In this document: positions 34,764-46,533 of the stretch, piece by piece
Numbering within the stretch: position 1 is the first letter of the stretch
Layout: each line of letters starts with the position of its first letter
Source of the DNA: Lenzites betulinus
Taxonomy: Eukaryota; Basidiomycota; Agaricomycetes; Polyporales; Polyporaceae
Assembly (NCBI GenBank): GCA_022264855.1
Contig: JABYQU010000002.1
Coordinates: forward strand, 620,001 to 684,000
DNA length: 64,000 nt
Direction: 5' to 3'
Notes under the pieces: model-generated
What the model was told of the DNA's origin: nothing
What the model saw: the letters and a program-made list of their open reading frames with translations, nothing else
Databases searched by the model: none
Position numbers and translations under genes: made by a program

Positions 34764-37637
34764 ATGGAGAAAGCCTTCGAAGTCCTCAAGGACACATTCG
34801 GGTTCGATACTTTTCGGCACGAGCAGGAAGCGGTACGTGTCGTTGTGCGAGGTGCTACCGCTGTTCTGATAAGAGCACGGCGCGCGAAGGTGATACGCCG
34901 CCTCATTGTCGACAATGAGAACGCGCTGGTGCTGTTCCCAACTGGAGGTGCGTGCAAGCGCCCCGCCCCGCTGCCCTTTGTAGCACGCATTAACGGACGC
35001 GTCGAATCGCGCAGGTGGAAAGAGTTTGACGTACCAGATCCCCGCACTATGTCTTGAGGTGAGTTTTACGCGTCCTGGGAGCCGCAAAATGCAGTTAACG
35101 CGTGCTTTTTGTGCATCAGGGGCTGACCTTGGTCATTTCGCCGCTCATCGCGCTCATGAAGGACCAGGTGGACGCGCTCGTGTCGCGGGGTGTCAAGGCT
35201 GCGAATTTGGATAGCACGCAGGACGCGAGCAGGTCTGCGTGGATCAAGAACGAAGTGCTGTCCGGTTCGATGAAGATACTCTATGTAGCACCGGAGAGGT
35301 GCGTGCTGGTTCCTCGTGGAGGAGTGTTGTGTTGAAGCCGAAGGACGCGTGCAGGCTGAACAACGAGAGTTTCATGGCCATGATGAAGAGGGTCAAGATC
35401 TCGCTCCTTGCTGTTGACGAGTCCCATTGTATCTCCCAGGTACGAGCTCAGGGCACGCGTTCATGAGAGCATGAGACATTGACGATTTTACCCAGTGGGG
35501 AGCCAGTTTCCGCCCAGAGTACTTGAAGATCGCGCGGTGCGCGGAAGAGCTGGACGTAGAACGCGTCCTCTGTCTCACCGCGACCGCGACGACCTCCGTC
35601 GCAAAGGACATTTGCGACAACTTCTTTATTGACCGCACGGCAGGGGTGTTCCGCATCCCCATGTACCGGTCGAAGTGCGTTCTGTGCTTTCCACGTTTGA
35701 CACCAGCGACTGACACATTTTTACAGCCTTGCGCTCCGGACGGAGGTCGTGGCCACCATGGACGCGAAGATCACGCGTCTGGTGTCCATCTTGAAGGAAC
35801 GCACTGGACCCTCGATCGTCTATGTGACCCTGCAGAAGCACGCCGAGGAGGTATCGAACCTCCTTCGCCCCCATAAGCTAGAAGCTGCGGTGTACCATGC
35901 CGGTCTGCCGTCCGAAGAGCGGGTGCGCGTCCAGCAGCAGTTCATGGATTCCGATAAAGGCATCGTCGTCGCGACCATTGCTTTTGGTATGGGCATCGAC
36001 AAAGGTGCGCGAGGATTTGTGGCCATATATATGCGCTTCTAACAAGCGCATGTCCGCAGCGAACATCCGGCAGGTAGGAATATCTTCCGAATAAGTCCTG
36101 TGCTTCGACCTGACCTCGCATAGGTCATACATCTATTCATGCCGAAGACCCTGGAGAACTACAGCCAAGAGGTTGGGAGAGCGGGTCGAGACGGCTTGCC
36201 CTCGACGTGCTACATGTTCCTCAGCGCTCCCGACATCCCCGTCCTCGAGGGCTTTGCGCGCGGAGACACATGTGCTAAGCGCGACCTGGAACTCTGGCTT
36301 CAAGAGGTTTCGCTGAAGGACGCTGCCGCCGATGGCACCATCGACTTCAATCTCTACAAACAGGCAAAAGAGTGAGCCTCACTCCGAGCCGTTCGAGTAC
36401 TGCTCCTAACTCACCCCTCCGTTCCGCAGCTACGATATCAGGGTGCGCGGGACACCACCGGTACTGTATGAAATGATGGCTGAAGGCGTCATAGCAAAAC
36501 GTCCTCAACCTGTCTTACGCGCAACTGGAGTTGGACTACGGATACATCCGAGCGACCACGCCCTACTACTCGGTATATGACATCTCGAAGAAAACAGCGG
36601 ACGGGTGGGCCAAGGTAATGGCTGACAACTCTCCTCCTGCGAAGGCGATCCGTAGCTACTGGACGTCGAAGGGCGGCGGTTATCAGGTAACACGCCATTG
36701 ATGTCCCTAGGAGGGCCATAGCTCATCTTGTGGTAGGTGGACATGGTGACTGCTGCGGAGTACTCGAAGATTGACCGTAATGAGCTTTCGCGCAAAGTCA
36801 ACGGCTGGGAACTGGATGGTAAGTCCGGACGGTGTTTTTCACTGGGCGTTCAAAGACGAGACTTATGTAAACAGGATACATCTTCAGCAAGGCATCTCAA
36901 ATCCGAGCTGTAGGTGGCTTCCCTGCTGGCTTGGTAATCAGACGGCCACTGAACAGGTTTCTAACAGCGCTACATGGTACTCAAGCCTCTGGCGAGGGGA
37001 CTGAAAGATATCAAGAACCTGGCAGAAATGATGTACCAGCGAATGGTTGCTCGGGAGGACGAAGCCGTCGACAAGATCCGCAAAGTCATCGACTTCGCAA
37101 CCACTGACGATTGTGGATATCCCATATGGTTTTGTACTGGTTACCCGGTGCTCACTGCTTCCTCCGACAGGCATGGCGCAGTCGCTTGCGGCCTACTTCG
37201 GGGACGAGAACGTCGTTCCGGAGGGCATGTGTGGCCAATGCACGTTCTGCTTGGCCGGACAAGGCGTCACTTTCGAGCCAATCGCGCAAGCTGTCCCCGA
37301 TGCCGGACGAATCCGCGGTATCCTGAATGCTTGCCCGGAGCGGGACGACCCCCGCCTTTTGGCCCGCATGGCGTTCGGTATCACCTCTCCCCGCCTGACG
37401 GTAGGCAAGTGGTCGACCTACCACCCGCTGTTTGGCAGCATGGTGGACACCGACTTCAACGCGCTCGTCGCGGCGTTCGACGTCGAGTGCAAGAAGGCGG
37501 GGTATGCGAAGGCGGAGCCCGCGGCGGCGCCACCGCGCACTTCTCAGAAACGCACCTACACGCAATCATCAGGAGCGTCCACGTCCCGCGGCAACAATGG
37601 CGGCGGTTACAAGCGGGGACGCAGGGGCAGGTGGTAG
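34764..37637 (+). CDS. RecQ-family DNA helicase
   Basis: Superfamily 2 helicase motifs appear in order: Walker A FPTGGGKSLTYQIP (built across the intron at 34948-35014), [47 protein letters not shown], the second RecA core with GIVVATIAFGMGIDK and QEVGRAGRDG, then a RecQ C-terminal zinc/winged-helix region (LNLSYAQLELDYGYIRATTPYY; DDC-MAQSLAAYFGDEN; MCGQCTFC). Motif II is DESH, not the usual DEAH. The C-terminus ends in an RGG-like tail (GGGYKRGRRGRW). RecQ helicases unwind recombination and replication intermediates. Start ATG at 34764; at least nine introns. Confidence 0.9.
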
Positions 37638-38026
37638 AGATCTTGAAGCTGGCCTTGCTCCTGAGTTTGGTAGACTGACCGAGTTGTGTACTATCTTACT
37701 ATGCTTGTGTATTTTCGTAACATACTCCGCACGTAAATATTGTATCCATCTGCGTTGACCTATGCTCTCATTCGGACGTTCAAAAGCGAGCGCATTAATC
37801 CGGGGTTGTGGGTTTGGCCACGAGGGGGCGTGACGTGACGCGCTCGCGTTGGACTTGGAAGGACGCGCGCGCGCCCACGGTCAAGTTGTGGCTGCCGCCC
37901 TCGCGCTCTCTCTACACCACCTCTTCCCCGTCGCCGTCCACTCATCCCACCGCTTGCTCTTGTGCTCTTTTTATGCCACGCTGATTGATTGCACGTCGCC
38001 AATTCGCCTGTTGTACCATAACTTCT
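37638..38026. other. Intergenic, no gene seen
   Basis: 389 bases between the RecQ gene and TAF5; both read the same way. No recognised element. Confidence 0.35.
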
Positions 38027-40854
38027 ATGTCTGCCGCGACTCCCGCCGCGTCCACTCCGGACGGGGTCTCACCCTCGGCCACCACCGCGCCCGCGGCGGA
38101 ATCCACCAAAGATGCCGCGACGAACGCGGAGCAACTCATCCTCGAGTACTTACGCGCTAGGGGACACGCGGCAGCGGAAAAGGCCTTCCTTGAAGAGCTG
38201 GAGCACAAGTCTTCGTCTGCGGACCAGGACAAGCAGCCCGAGACCGCGACACCCCCTACAATCACGCAAGAGGAACTTATCAAGCAACTCGCAATATTCG
38301 CGCAGAAGCCTGCTGACCCGGAACAGAACGCGCTCAAGGATAGTGCGAAGGTCCTCCAAGAACTCTCAACCACTGGGACCCCGCAGAACATCCAGAACCT
38401 CGTGTCCAGCATAGGCGCGGTCGGTTCGGAGGAGATCTTGTCGCTTGATCCTACCGACAAACATGAGGGATTCCGCGAGCTAGAAGCGTGGGTGGACGGC
38501 TCGCTCGACATGTACCGGGTATGTCCCTGGTTTACGCTTTAAATAGTTTACTGTAGCTCATGGTCATCCTAGCCTGAATTCAGGCCGATCTTGTTCCCTA
38601 TCTTTTGTCATTTCTATCTCGACCTTGCGCAGCAGGGGTTCCGTGAAGCCGGTATGTTCAGCTGTCAGTATGTACTCGTATGCCCCTCACGCCATCCATG
38701 TCAATGTAGCACAGGACTTCTACGCCTCATTCTCGTCCTCACTCTCAAACATCCATTACTCCACTCTCAACCACCTATCAACAATCACGCTCCCGTACCA
38801 TGTCCAAACGGACGAAGTTGCACAACGATTCAGGACGGAGAAGTACACCGTGCGGATGAGCCGCTCCGGATTTGGCCTTTTGGTAGGGTGGCTGACGGAG
38901 GGAGTGGGTGGGGAACCCACCGGGTCAGGTGAAGGCTTTGCGGGAGAGAAGGGCCGGAGAGGGAGGGCCGCTGTCATGCGAGTGGTAAATAATCACCTAC
39001 GGTTCGAAGGTAAAATCCCACGTCTCCTCATTAGTCCCATTACTGAAGTAGAGTTCTAGTTACGGCAGCGCCGACTACATCCATATCAGCTCGCGCATGG
39101 GAGGAGTCGACAGGATTTCTCTCGGCGGTCGTGCCGCAAGCAAATGGCAGCAGCACCGACGCGAATGCTTACAACACTTCGAAGGGGGAGCTGAAGCTCG
39201 GCCCTGCTCCTGTGCCAGAAGAACTCCGCGCCGAGACAGAGCGGACACTTCAAGACCAGGCGCTCGTAGACCACGACCCTGGAGCGCGATATGACCTCCA
39301 TTTCGCCCGACAGGCTCCTCCACCAGGACTTGTGTCACCGACAGTGGCGGAGTTGCCACCACATCCACCGATGTTTAAGGCTGTAGATGTCAAGCGAGAG
39401 GTCGAGAAAGTCCGCGATACGCGGAAACGAATACGCTTGGAACCTTCTTTGTTGAACGGCGCGAGTGTGAACACCGCACAAGGCGCTGCTGCAAGAGCTC
39501 GTGCATTGCCGAGTATCTGTGCTTATACCTTCCACGACGTGGGCGAGGGGTACGACACTTTCCTCTGCAGACTTGCGGTTTTGCTCACTGTCATGCAGCG
39601 TACCATGTTGCGAGTTCTCACCCGATACCTCCCTCCTTGCCGCTGGATTTTCCGAAAGCTACATTCGATTATGGAGCCTCAAGGGGGAGAAGCTGAAGGG
39701 ATATCGTAGCGACTTCCAATCGAGCTCAATACGAGACCGTGAGTATCTACATAACACCATACTAACCCACGTCTGACCATCCCTTATAGCCTCATCGCTC
39801 AACAAGATCCGAGAAAAGGGTGGGTCGACGACCCGGAAACTCATCGGTCACAGCGGGCCTGTCTACTCCGTAGCATTCGATCCTATTGGTGGCTCTGCGA
39901 GCCCACCACGATACCTCCTCTCTGCCTCCGCAGACGCCACCGCGCGGCTGTGGTCGCTTGATACCATGACGAACGTCGTTGCCTACCGGGGGCACCAGAA
40001 CCCGGTATGGGACGTGAAGTGGAGCCCCATGGGCATCTACTTCGCGACCGCAAGTCGGGACAGGACCGCACGGCTGTGGTCTACGGACCGCACATCGGCG
40101 TTGCGGATATACGCAGGTCACCTGAGCGACGTGAATGTATGTACGGGGGACGCGACTCATTTGGGCGGACACTGACGCATAATGATGCAATTCAGGCCGT
40201 AGGATTCCACCCGAACTCGCTATATCTTGGCACAGCGTCAAGCGATTGCACCGCACGGCTATGGGACGTGCAGCGCGGGTCGTGTGTCCGTGTGTTCTAC
40301 AGACATGACGATATCGTCTCGACGCTCAGCTTCAGCCCGGACGGCCGTTATCTTGCCACCGCCGGTATGCCCGTTTCAATCTATGTCTGAATCGCCGTTG
40401 ACACTTCGGCTCAGGCGAGGATCTCGCCATCCGGCTATGGGACCTCGGGTCGGGCAAATGCGTCAAGAAGATGACGGGTCACACCGCGTCTATATATTCT
40501 CTTGCGTTCAGTGCAGAGTCGAGCGTGTTGGTTAGCGGCAGCGCGGACTGGACCGTGCGGTGTTGGGACGTCAAGTCCGCAGGAGGACCTCGTACGAAGG
40601 CCCGCGAGAATGGCACATTGACCAACGGCGCGTCGGAAGAGCATCCGCCTGAGAAGGAAGAGGTCGAGAGCAATGAGACGTACGTCCCCCTCGTAGAACA
40701 CTGTGATAAAAGAATAGTTGCTGACGATACTGCTTCTAGCATGGACCTGCTTTCGACATTCCCGACGAAACGGACACCGGTCATCAATGTGCAATTCACC
40801 CCCCGGAATCTTTGTCTAGTAGCTGGCCCGTACTTGTCTCCGGAGACACGATGA
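38027..40854 (+). CDS. TAF5: TAF5, WD40 subunit of TFIID/SAGA
   Basis: The N-terminal region has a LisH-type helix (QLILEYLRARGHAAAEKAF) and then the NTD2 domain (ELEAWVDGSLDMYR - PEFRPILFPIFCHFYLDL - AQDFYASFSSSLSNIHYSTL). The C-terminal half is a WD40 propeller: VPCCEFSPDTSLLAAGFSES, GHSGPVYSVAFDP, GHQNPVWDVKWSP, ASRDRTARLWSTD, ASSDCTARLWDV, GEDLAIRLWDL, GHTASIYSLAFS and ADWTVRCWDVKS. This order is TAF5. It scaffolds TFIID and SAGA in transcription initiation. The splice after HLRFE (acceptor TTCTAG) restores frame into VTAAPTTSISARAWEE. Start at 38027. Confidence 0.92.
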
Positions 40855-40932
40855 ATGCAATCAGGGGATAACGATACTGTACAGCAACTACATGTCCGAA
40901 CGCGCCTGCCAACACATGCGTGAGTGCACAAA

Positions 40933-41640
40933 CTACAGGCGCCGCTGCAAATCGTCCTGTGCCAGGAGTTCCATCTCTTCGTCGTTCACATCCCTGTTCC
41001 TCAACTCGTTCTTTATCACAAAATCCTTCACCGCCTCCGCTTGGCGCGGAGTGAGCTCGTACAAAATCGCGACCACCCTGCTCCAGTTGCGGACCTCCAT
41101 TCCGATGAAATTCCCGCTAGTTTGCCACGCTTCCCTGTAGTACTTGACGATGAGGTGGAGCTTGTGAACGCTGAGCCCGATATCCTCTAGCTTCCAGCCG
41201 TTGCCGGGAGGATCCTCTTCATCTGCGGATGGGCCTTGGTCCGTCGTTCCGTCGTCTGCGTTATCGGTTTCATTGCAACCGGTGGAGTTCTGGGAACCAT
41301 ACACGGGCTCGGTGTGCTGGGAACCGTACACGGGTTCGGTGTGCTGGGAACCCCAAACAGGCTCCGTGCGCTGGGACAAGCTGTATTCCTGCGAGTTCGT
41401 GTATTCCGAAGAGAAATTGGACTGCTGCGAGGCGGAAAAGTCCCCGTCCTGCTCCTCTTGCTAATGGAGCATAGGAAAGTCAGCCATATATATGCAACAG
41501 GACGGGGATGTGCTGCTTACTTTCTCCTCCGCCTCTTGGATGCGCATATCGTCTTCTTCTAAAGCACACGACATTCTTTCCCAATCGTCCTCTGACCGGA
41601 ACAGATCCTCATCACTGTAGTTGCTGTGTGAAAGACGCAT
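40933..41640 (-). CDS. Hypothetical acidic protein with 9-residue tandem repeats
   Basis: Two exons (41521-41640 and 40933-41460) give 215 residues beginning MRLSHSNYSDED. The middle carries a triple 9-residue repeat of the form SQxTEPVyG, encoded by 27-nt units. The C-terminal ~90 residues are predicted helical (WKLEDIGLSVHKLHLIVKYY; GMEVRNWSRVVAILYEL; RQAEAVKDFVIKNELRNR) and end QDDLQRRL. No known family is recognised; it could be a lineage-specific protein. It lies tail-to-tail with TAF5, only 78 bases away. Confidence 0.55.
41292..41372 (-). repeat. Three in-frame 27-nt tandem repeats
   Basis: Units at 41292-41318, 41319-41345 and 41346-41372. Units 1 and 2 differ at two positions; unit 3 is more diverged. 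They encode the TEPVyGSQ repeats of the hypothetical gene, so repeat number changes keep the frame. Confidence 0.9.
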
Positions 41641-42039
41641 ATTTGGTTTGCTACGGAGTCTTGATATGAAGTTCAGAGCGTCGGAGGCGAATGGTCATTT
41701 TGCGAGTCTCTGCCGTCGATTAAGTACCCTAGTAGCGGACATTCGTCCTTTGCCGACGAGCGGTGTCCTTTGAGAGCGCTTTCGCCCATTGTGGTACGGA
41801 AGAGAAGACAAATGGAGAAAGAGCAAGGGTGGCAGTGGCGTGCGGGCTTGTGCAGCTACGCGACGAGAACGCGTTCACGCGGGGACGCGCCTTAATGAGT
41901 CACGTGGGTCACAGGCGCCCATTGAAGGGGTCGTGTTGAGCTCGCTCAGAGTCTGCAGCTTTCATACACCACCACCACCACCGCCGTGGCCACACACAGC
42001 TCCCTCTCTCCCTCGTACACAGCGCCTCTTCCACCAGCA
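41641..42039. promoter_or_regulatory. Divergent promoter between two hypothetical genes
   Basis: 399 bases between opposing starts. It contains a (CAC)n-like tract near 41966-41985 just upstream of the plus-strand gene. No coding content seen. Confidence 0.35.
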
Positions 42040-43298
42040 ATGGAGATGGTATGTTTCTGCTGTGCCCCTGCAGGGGCTCACGTCTCACGCATGTCCGCAG
42101 CCGACAGAAGACCACAATATGGAGGACGTCATGGACGCGACCATGGACTACAACCCCGCGACCCAGAGCATCCCCCCAGTCATGCATGGACGATACGAGC
42201 CGTCCGCTGTCATTAACCACGGCGGTAGCACTGGTGAGTCGTGCATCTGCGTTCCCCACGCATTCGCCTACCTTCCCCTGGTGTCAGTTCTGACCGAGCT
42301 GGACCGCCTTTACGAACAAATGCGAGCAGTCATCGCGAGCGCTGCCCAACCTCGTGAACCTATTCGAGATATCCCCGTGAAGGTGCACATTAGGAGGCCC
42401 GACAAGGACTCTTGGGCCTACATGGGACGTGGAATCGTTTCTCAGGAAGTCTCCGGACAGTCGTCCAAAGTCGGTGCGTACCCCCTCGGCTAACTGCAGC
42501 TCCACCGCACGCGTATCTCACCCGCTTTCTGCGACAGTGGTGAGGTCCGCCACCTCACACAAGATACTGACTGTCTTCGGAGAGGTTCGTCGCCCTCGCT
42601 ATTGTCGTGTGCCTGACTAATTATCCCCGCAGGGCGCCGCCCTCCAAGCGGAGAGACGCGGGAACTTCGTGGTTATAGGCTGCGTCGAGGGCAATCGCGT
42701 CGTCTCCTGGTCGTTGAACGTGAGTCTCGTCATCGTATGCTGCCCCGACTGCGGTGACTGACGTTCGCTGTGCTCCTGTGCTCCCACTCCGACCTCACCG
42801 TCGGCGTCTGTGCCCCTGATATGCCCGTCATTGCACCCTCGCCGGAACCCGCGGACCACTCAACCCATTCCTGCTGCACAGGCACTGAACCATGCGGAGA
42901 CCGTCCGCCTCCTCGCCAGCATCGAGCTCGCCGCGTACGCCTGCAAGCAGGCTCTTGCCGATCCCGCACTCCACCACGCTATCCGTCGCCGCATTGCGCG
43001 GGTAATCAAGGATGATCGTCGGCGCCGCCACAGACGGCGCAAAGACCAGGACTCGATGGTGGCCGCCTTCGCGCGCACCGGCCTCGCCGAGTCCTCGGCC
43101 GCGGGCTCCGCCGTCAACAGCGTGCCCTCCGCGTATGCCCCGTCGCCGCTGTTCCCCACCGCGCCCAGCGCTCCGCCGCCCGCACCCTCGGAACCCGTCC
43201 CCGTCCCAGCCCCCGTCCCGATGCCGATCCCCAATCCCGCCTTCGAGCACGGCCCCGCAAACAGCGCGCTGTTTGCGGGCATGCAGGCTGGGCTATAG
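42040..43298 (+). CDS. Hypothetical basic protein, probably a basidiomycete-restricted family
   Basis: Exon 1 is only ATGGAGATG (42040-42048) and splices to PTEDHNMEDVMDATMDYNP. Later exons give VHIRRPDKDSWAYMGRG, VVVRSATSHKILTVFGE, ALQAERRGNFVVIG (a small beta-rich module), then a helical block (LLASIELAAYACKQAL), a highly basic stretch (KDDRRRRHRRRKDQD) and a Pro/Ala-rich low-complexity tail to GPANSALFAGMQAGL. The beta-rich part recalls conserved mushroom hypothetical proteins I have seen without function. The basic stretch could be a nuclear localisation signal. No enzymatic motif. Confidence 0.55.
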
Positions 43299-44700
43299 GC
43301 GCTGCGTGCAGCACGCAAGGCCGAGAGGCGGCGCGCACCGCCCACCGCAGACCCCGCTAGAAGAGAGAGAGAGGATTGGATAGGAGAGTATATCGGGGAA
43401 GAGCGAGCCGGAAGTCCCATGCCACGCGCTGTTGCTAATGTATTCTACCTCCGAGCTGCGTCCGCCTCCCCGCACGCGCGCACATGTGTAAGTGCGCGTG
43501 TGTGCGGTAGGACGTCCGACGCAGCTCCGCCGTCGTGTTGTCTGTCCCACGTCCTAGTCCCAGTCTCGGTCTCAGTACTCTGTCCCCAGCCCCAGCCCCC
43601 GTCCCAGTCCTAGTATATGTCATACCTGCCCTCCCTGTATAACCCCCGCCCACCGCTGTCCTGTCCTGCCCTGCCCTGTCCTACTTATCCTATAGTACGC
43701 TGACGTCCTGATCTATCACGCATTTACTCTACCCTTGCGCGGTGCGCATGCGTCGTGAGGGGCCCCGAGATGCATATGGCTCAGCAGGGCTGGGTTGCGC
43801 GCGTACGTCATGTCGTGCCACCGAGTACCGCTATGCGGGGAGGCGGTGAGCATGGCACGCTAAATAAATCGTGCTGGGCGTGAAACGAGGTCCGCCAATG
43901 CCATACATATATCGTGCATGACGTCCTCGTTTCCAGCGACGCTCATTCATTGATTCATTCCGGGCATGTCTGACGTGTGGCGGCGTCAGGAACGCACGCC
44001 CTTGTTTCCTTTTGGACATCCGGCCGCTAGCACCAAGCACCAAGCGCTACGCACCACCTCACCTAGTTGATTGACAGCTGCCTGCACGGAGCAAGCCGGC
44101 CGGTCCACGGTCACGCTGGTCCACACGACCATCAGGGTACTCGCATGGCGATGTGATACGGTCGAGAAAGGGCGACAGGAAGAGACAGAGTGCGGGCACG
44201 GTATGATACGTTAAGTGAATAAAGATGGAGCACAAGCGCCTGGCCGGAAAACCAATGCGCGGCCAGGGCCCGGCGGGAACAACTTCCGGAAGTCGGAGCG
44301 CGCGCGGAACGCGCGGCGGGCGTGAAGGGAGGGACAGGCGCGGGAGCGGGGGCGGGGTGCACGCGGCAGGGGGGCGGGAAAGAGCGGGGCGGTATGAGCA
44401 GGGTTCGGGTGATGGGGAGACGTGGAGATGTGATTCTGACGGACGGACGGATGGGAGGGGGAGGGGTCGAGGCGGGATATCGACAGAGAACGCGGATGCA
44501 CATCGGGGACAACAGCGGGCACTACAACACGACGCGAAGGAGCTATGCACAAAACACCCGGGGGCTCGCCGCGGGATCGGAGGTGGACGTGGTCGAAGTC
44601 GAAAGCTCTAAACCCAATTCCCGAGAACGTGAAGGAAGCGGAACGGCGGAACGGACAGGCGGCGGCGGAACGGCATGCCGCTGCCTCAATGCCTACGGCG
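43299..44700. other. Long intergenic gap, no gene seen
   Basis: 1.4 kb between convergent genes. Contains low-complexity CAGTCTCAGTCCCAG-type sequence at 43555-43615. GC-rich open frames run through on both strands but show no domain content. Probably 3' flanks plus spacer. Confidence 0.35.
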
Positions 44701-46533
44701 CTATGAGCGTTGTGAGTAATTGTCCGGTCGATGGGTCGACGTCGTCGGACTCGGCGGCGGGATGTCATACTCCCGCGACGTTCGTGACCGCGCGCCCGAG
44801 CCCGAGGCCCCAGGATTGCTCGGCCCCGGACGACGGCGCTCGGTGTACTGCGGCGGGAGCTCGATCACCTCGTCCTCCGGTGGCGGCGGGAGCTCGTCCT
44901 CGAGGTCCGTGTGGAGGATGAAGCGCGCGGAGGGCGCATATGGGGAGATGCCCGCCGCAGCGGCCTTGCGGCGCATGCCCGACGTGATGGTCTGGTCGCG
45001 CGACATGGAGCTGCCCTCCTCGGGGCGTCCGTACGCGGAGCCGTGCACCGAGCCTTCGTGGACCGACCCGCGGTGGTCTGCAGGCGAGAGCAGGTGCGAC
45101 GTCGCGGTGGAGATGCGTCGCTGGGGGAAGACGGCGCTTGTGGGGGTGTACACGGACCCCGAGCCGAACGGGTTCTCTGTTGCACCCCGCGATGGCCCGT
45201 CTAGGAGGTCTATGGTGGAGTTGGGCGTGGTGACGGAGATATCCAGCTGCGAGCTCCCATGCGGGTGGTAGAGCGGATAAGGGTTGACGGCGGCAGGGGG
45301 CGGGAGGGAGGGGTCGTGCACGAGATCTACTTCCTTCTTGTGGTGGAACCTACCGAAGACGCGCCCCGTGAGGACAGAGGTCCCGCGATGACGACGGAGG
45401 TAGAACCAGATGAGAGTACCGACGACGATAGCGGCTACGATGCACCCGATGATGGCAGCTGCGATGGTACCGCCGTTGGTCTTGCTCGATGATCCATCAT
45501 CTGGAACAGCTGTAGAGGTTGCCGACGATGATGCAGAGATACCGCTGGAAGTGGGTGAGGGGGAAGACGATGTCGCCGAGGGCGCATTCGTTGCGGATGC
45601 GGGTGAAGTCTTGGTGAGGCAGGTCGCATCATCCGACATGCCAACAAGATAGAGTTGTGAGCAGCCTCCCTGTCGGCCTTCGGCATCGGTGGCAATGAAC
45701 GCTACGGTAGACCCTGCTGCGATATCGGTGATCCAGTCGTATGAGGTGGGCCCCTTTGGCGGGTTTAGAATAAACGTTGAGCCGCCCGGCACGACACCCT
45801 GGAAAACATGAGCAATATGGTCGAGGATAGCGTTGGAAAAAGCATACTTGGATCGTGATGGGCTGCACAGCCCCTTCGTAACCACTGAACGTATAGGAGC
45901 TGGGAGGGTATTAAGTAAACGTAAAAAGTTAAGATAGGAAGGCAACTAACCGACACTGAGTGAGAGCGAGATTGGCCTCGAAGAAAAAGTCCACCCCTGT
46001 GAGGCGATCAGTATTCGTGCGGTTACGAAAAACGGCGGTGCGATAAATACCAGGGTCTGTCGTGTTGCATGCTTGCTTGCTCGTGGAAGCGCCAACCGTG
46101 ATGGAGGGAGAGATACCACCAGACGCGAAGCCAGTGGCGTCAGACATGATTGCGAGGAACTGTTGGCCTGCAGCGAAGGGAAGAGAGGCGTTGAATGTGC
46201 CCTTGCCATCGACGATACTAGTGGCAGGAACATTGAACGTTCGCAGCGTGCCATAGACCTGAGTGACAAGGTGTGAGCATAGAGTCTCCTGCACGAAGTA
46301 TGAGACGCACATGGGCAAACGTGAGCACGAAGGGCGCAGTTCCGCCTGGGTGGCTGGAGTGAGCGGGCGATATGAAAAGGGATGGAGAGTGGAAGCAAAA
46401 TACCTGTCCATGAGACCTGAAAGTCGTCGCATTCACCTGCCGCGCCGTAGGCGAAGGTGAAATTAGCAGCGTATGCTTTAGAGGGCCATAGCAGCAAGAG
46501 CGCGGGAAGGATTGGCCAGATGGTCGCCCACAT
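44701..46533 (-). CDS. Secreted-type single-pass membrane protein with PPxY tail motif, unknown function
   Basis: Starts at MWATIWPILPALLLLWP (ATG at 46533), a clean signal peptide ending SKAYA; the upstream part of this frame begins from non-ATG triplets and is not used. The ectodomain (about 46050-45640) has paired cysteines and beta-rich segments; then a Ser/Thr-rich stalk, one membrane helix (GTIAAAIIGCIVAAIVVGTLIWFYL) followed by a basic RRHRG stop, and a long cytosolic tail. The tail contains IELPPQYTERRRPG with a PPxY-type site (PPQY), the usual ligand of WW domains in Nedd4-type ubiquitin ligases. Such proteins are common and uncharacterised in mushroom genomes; a cell-surface receptor or sensor role is only a guess. 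Confidence 0.6.
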
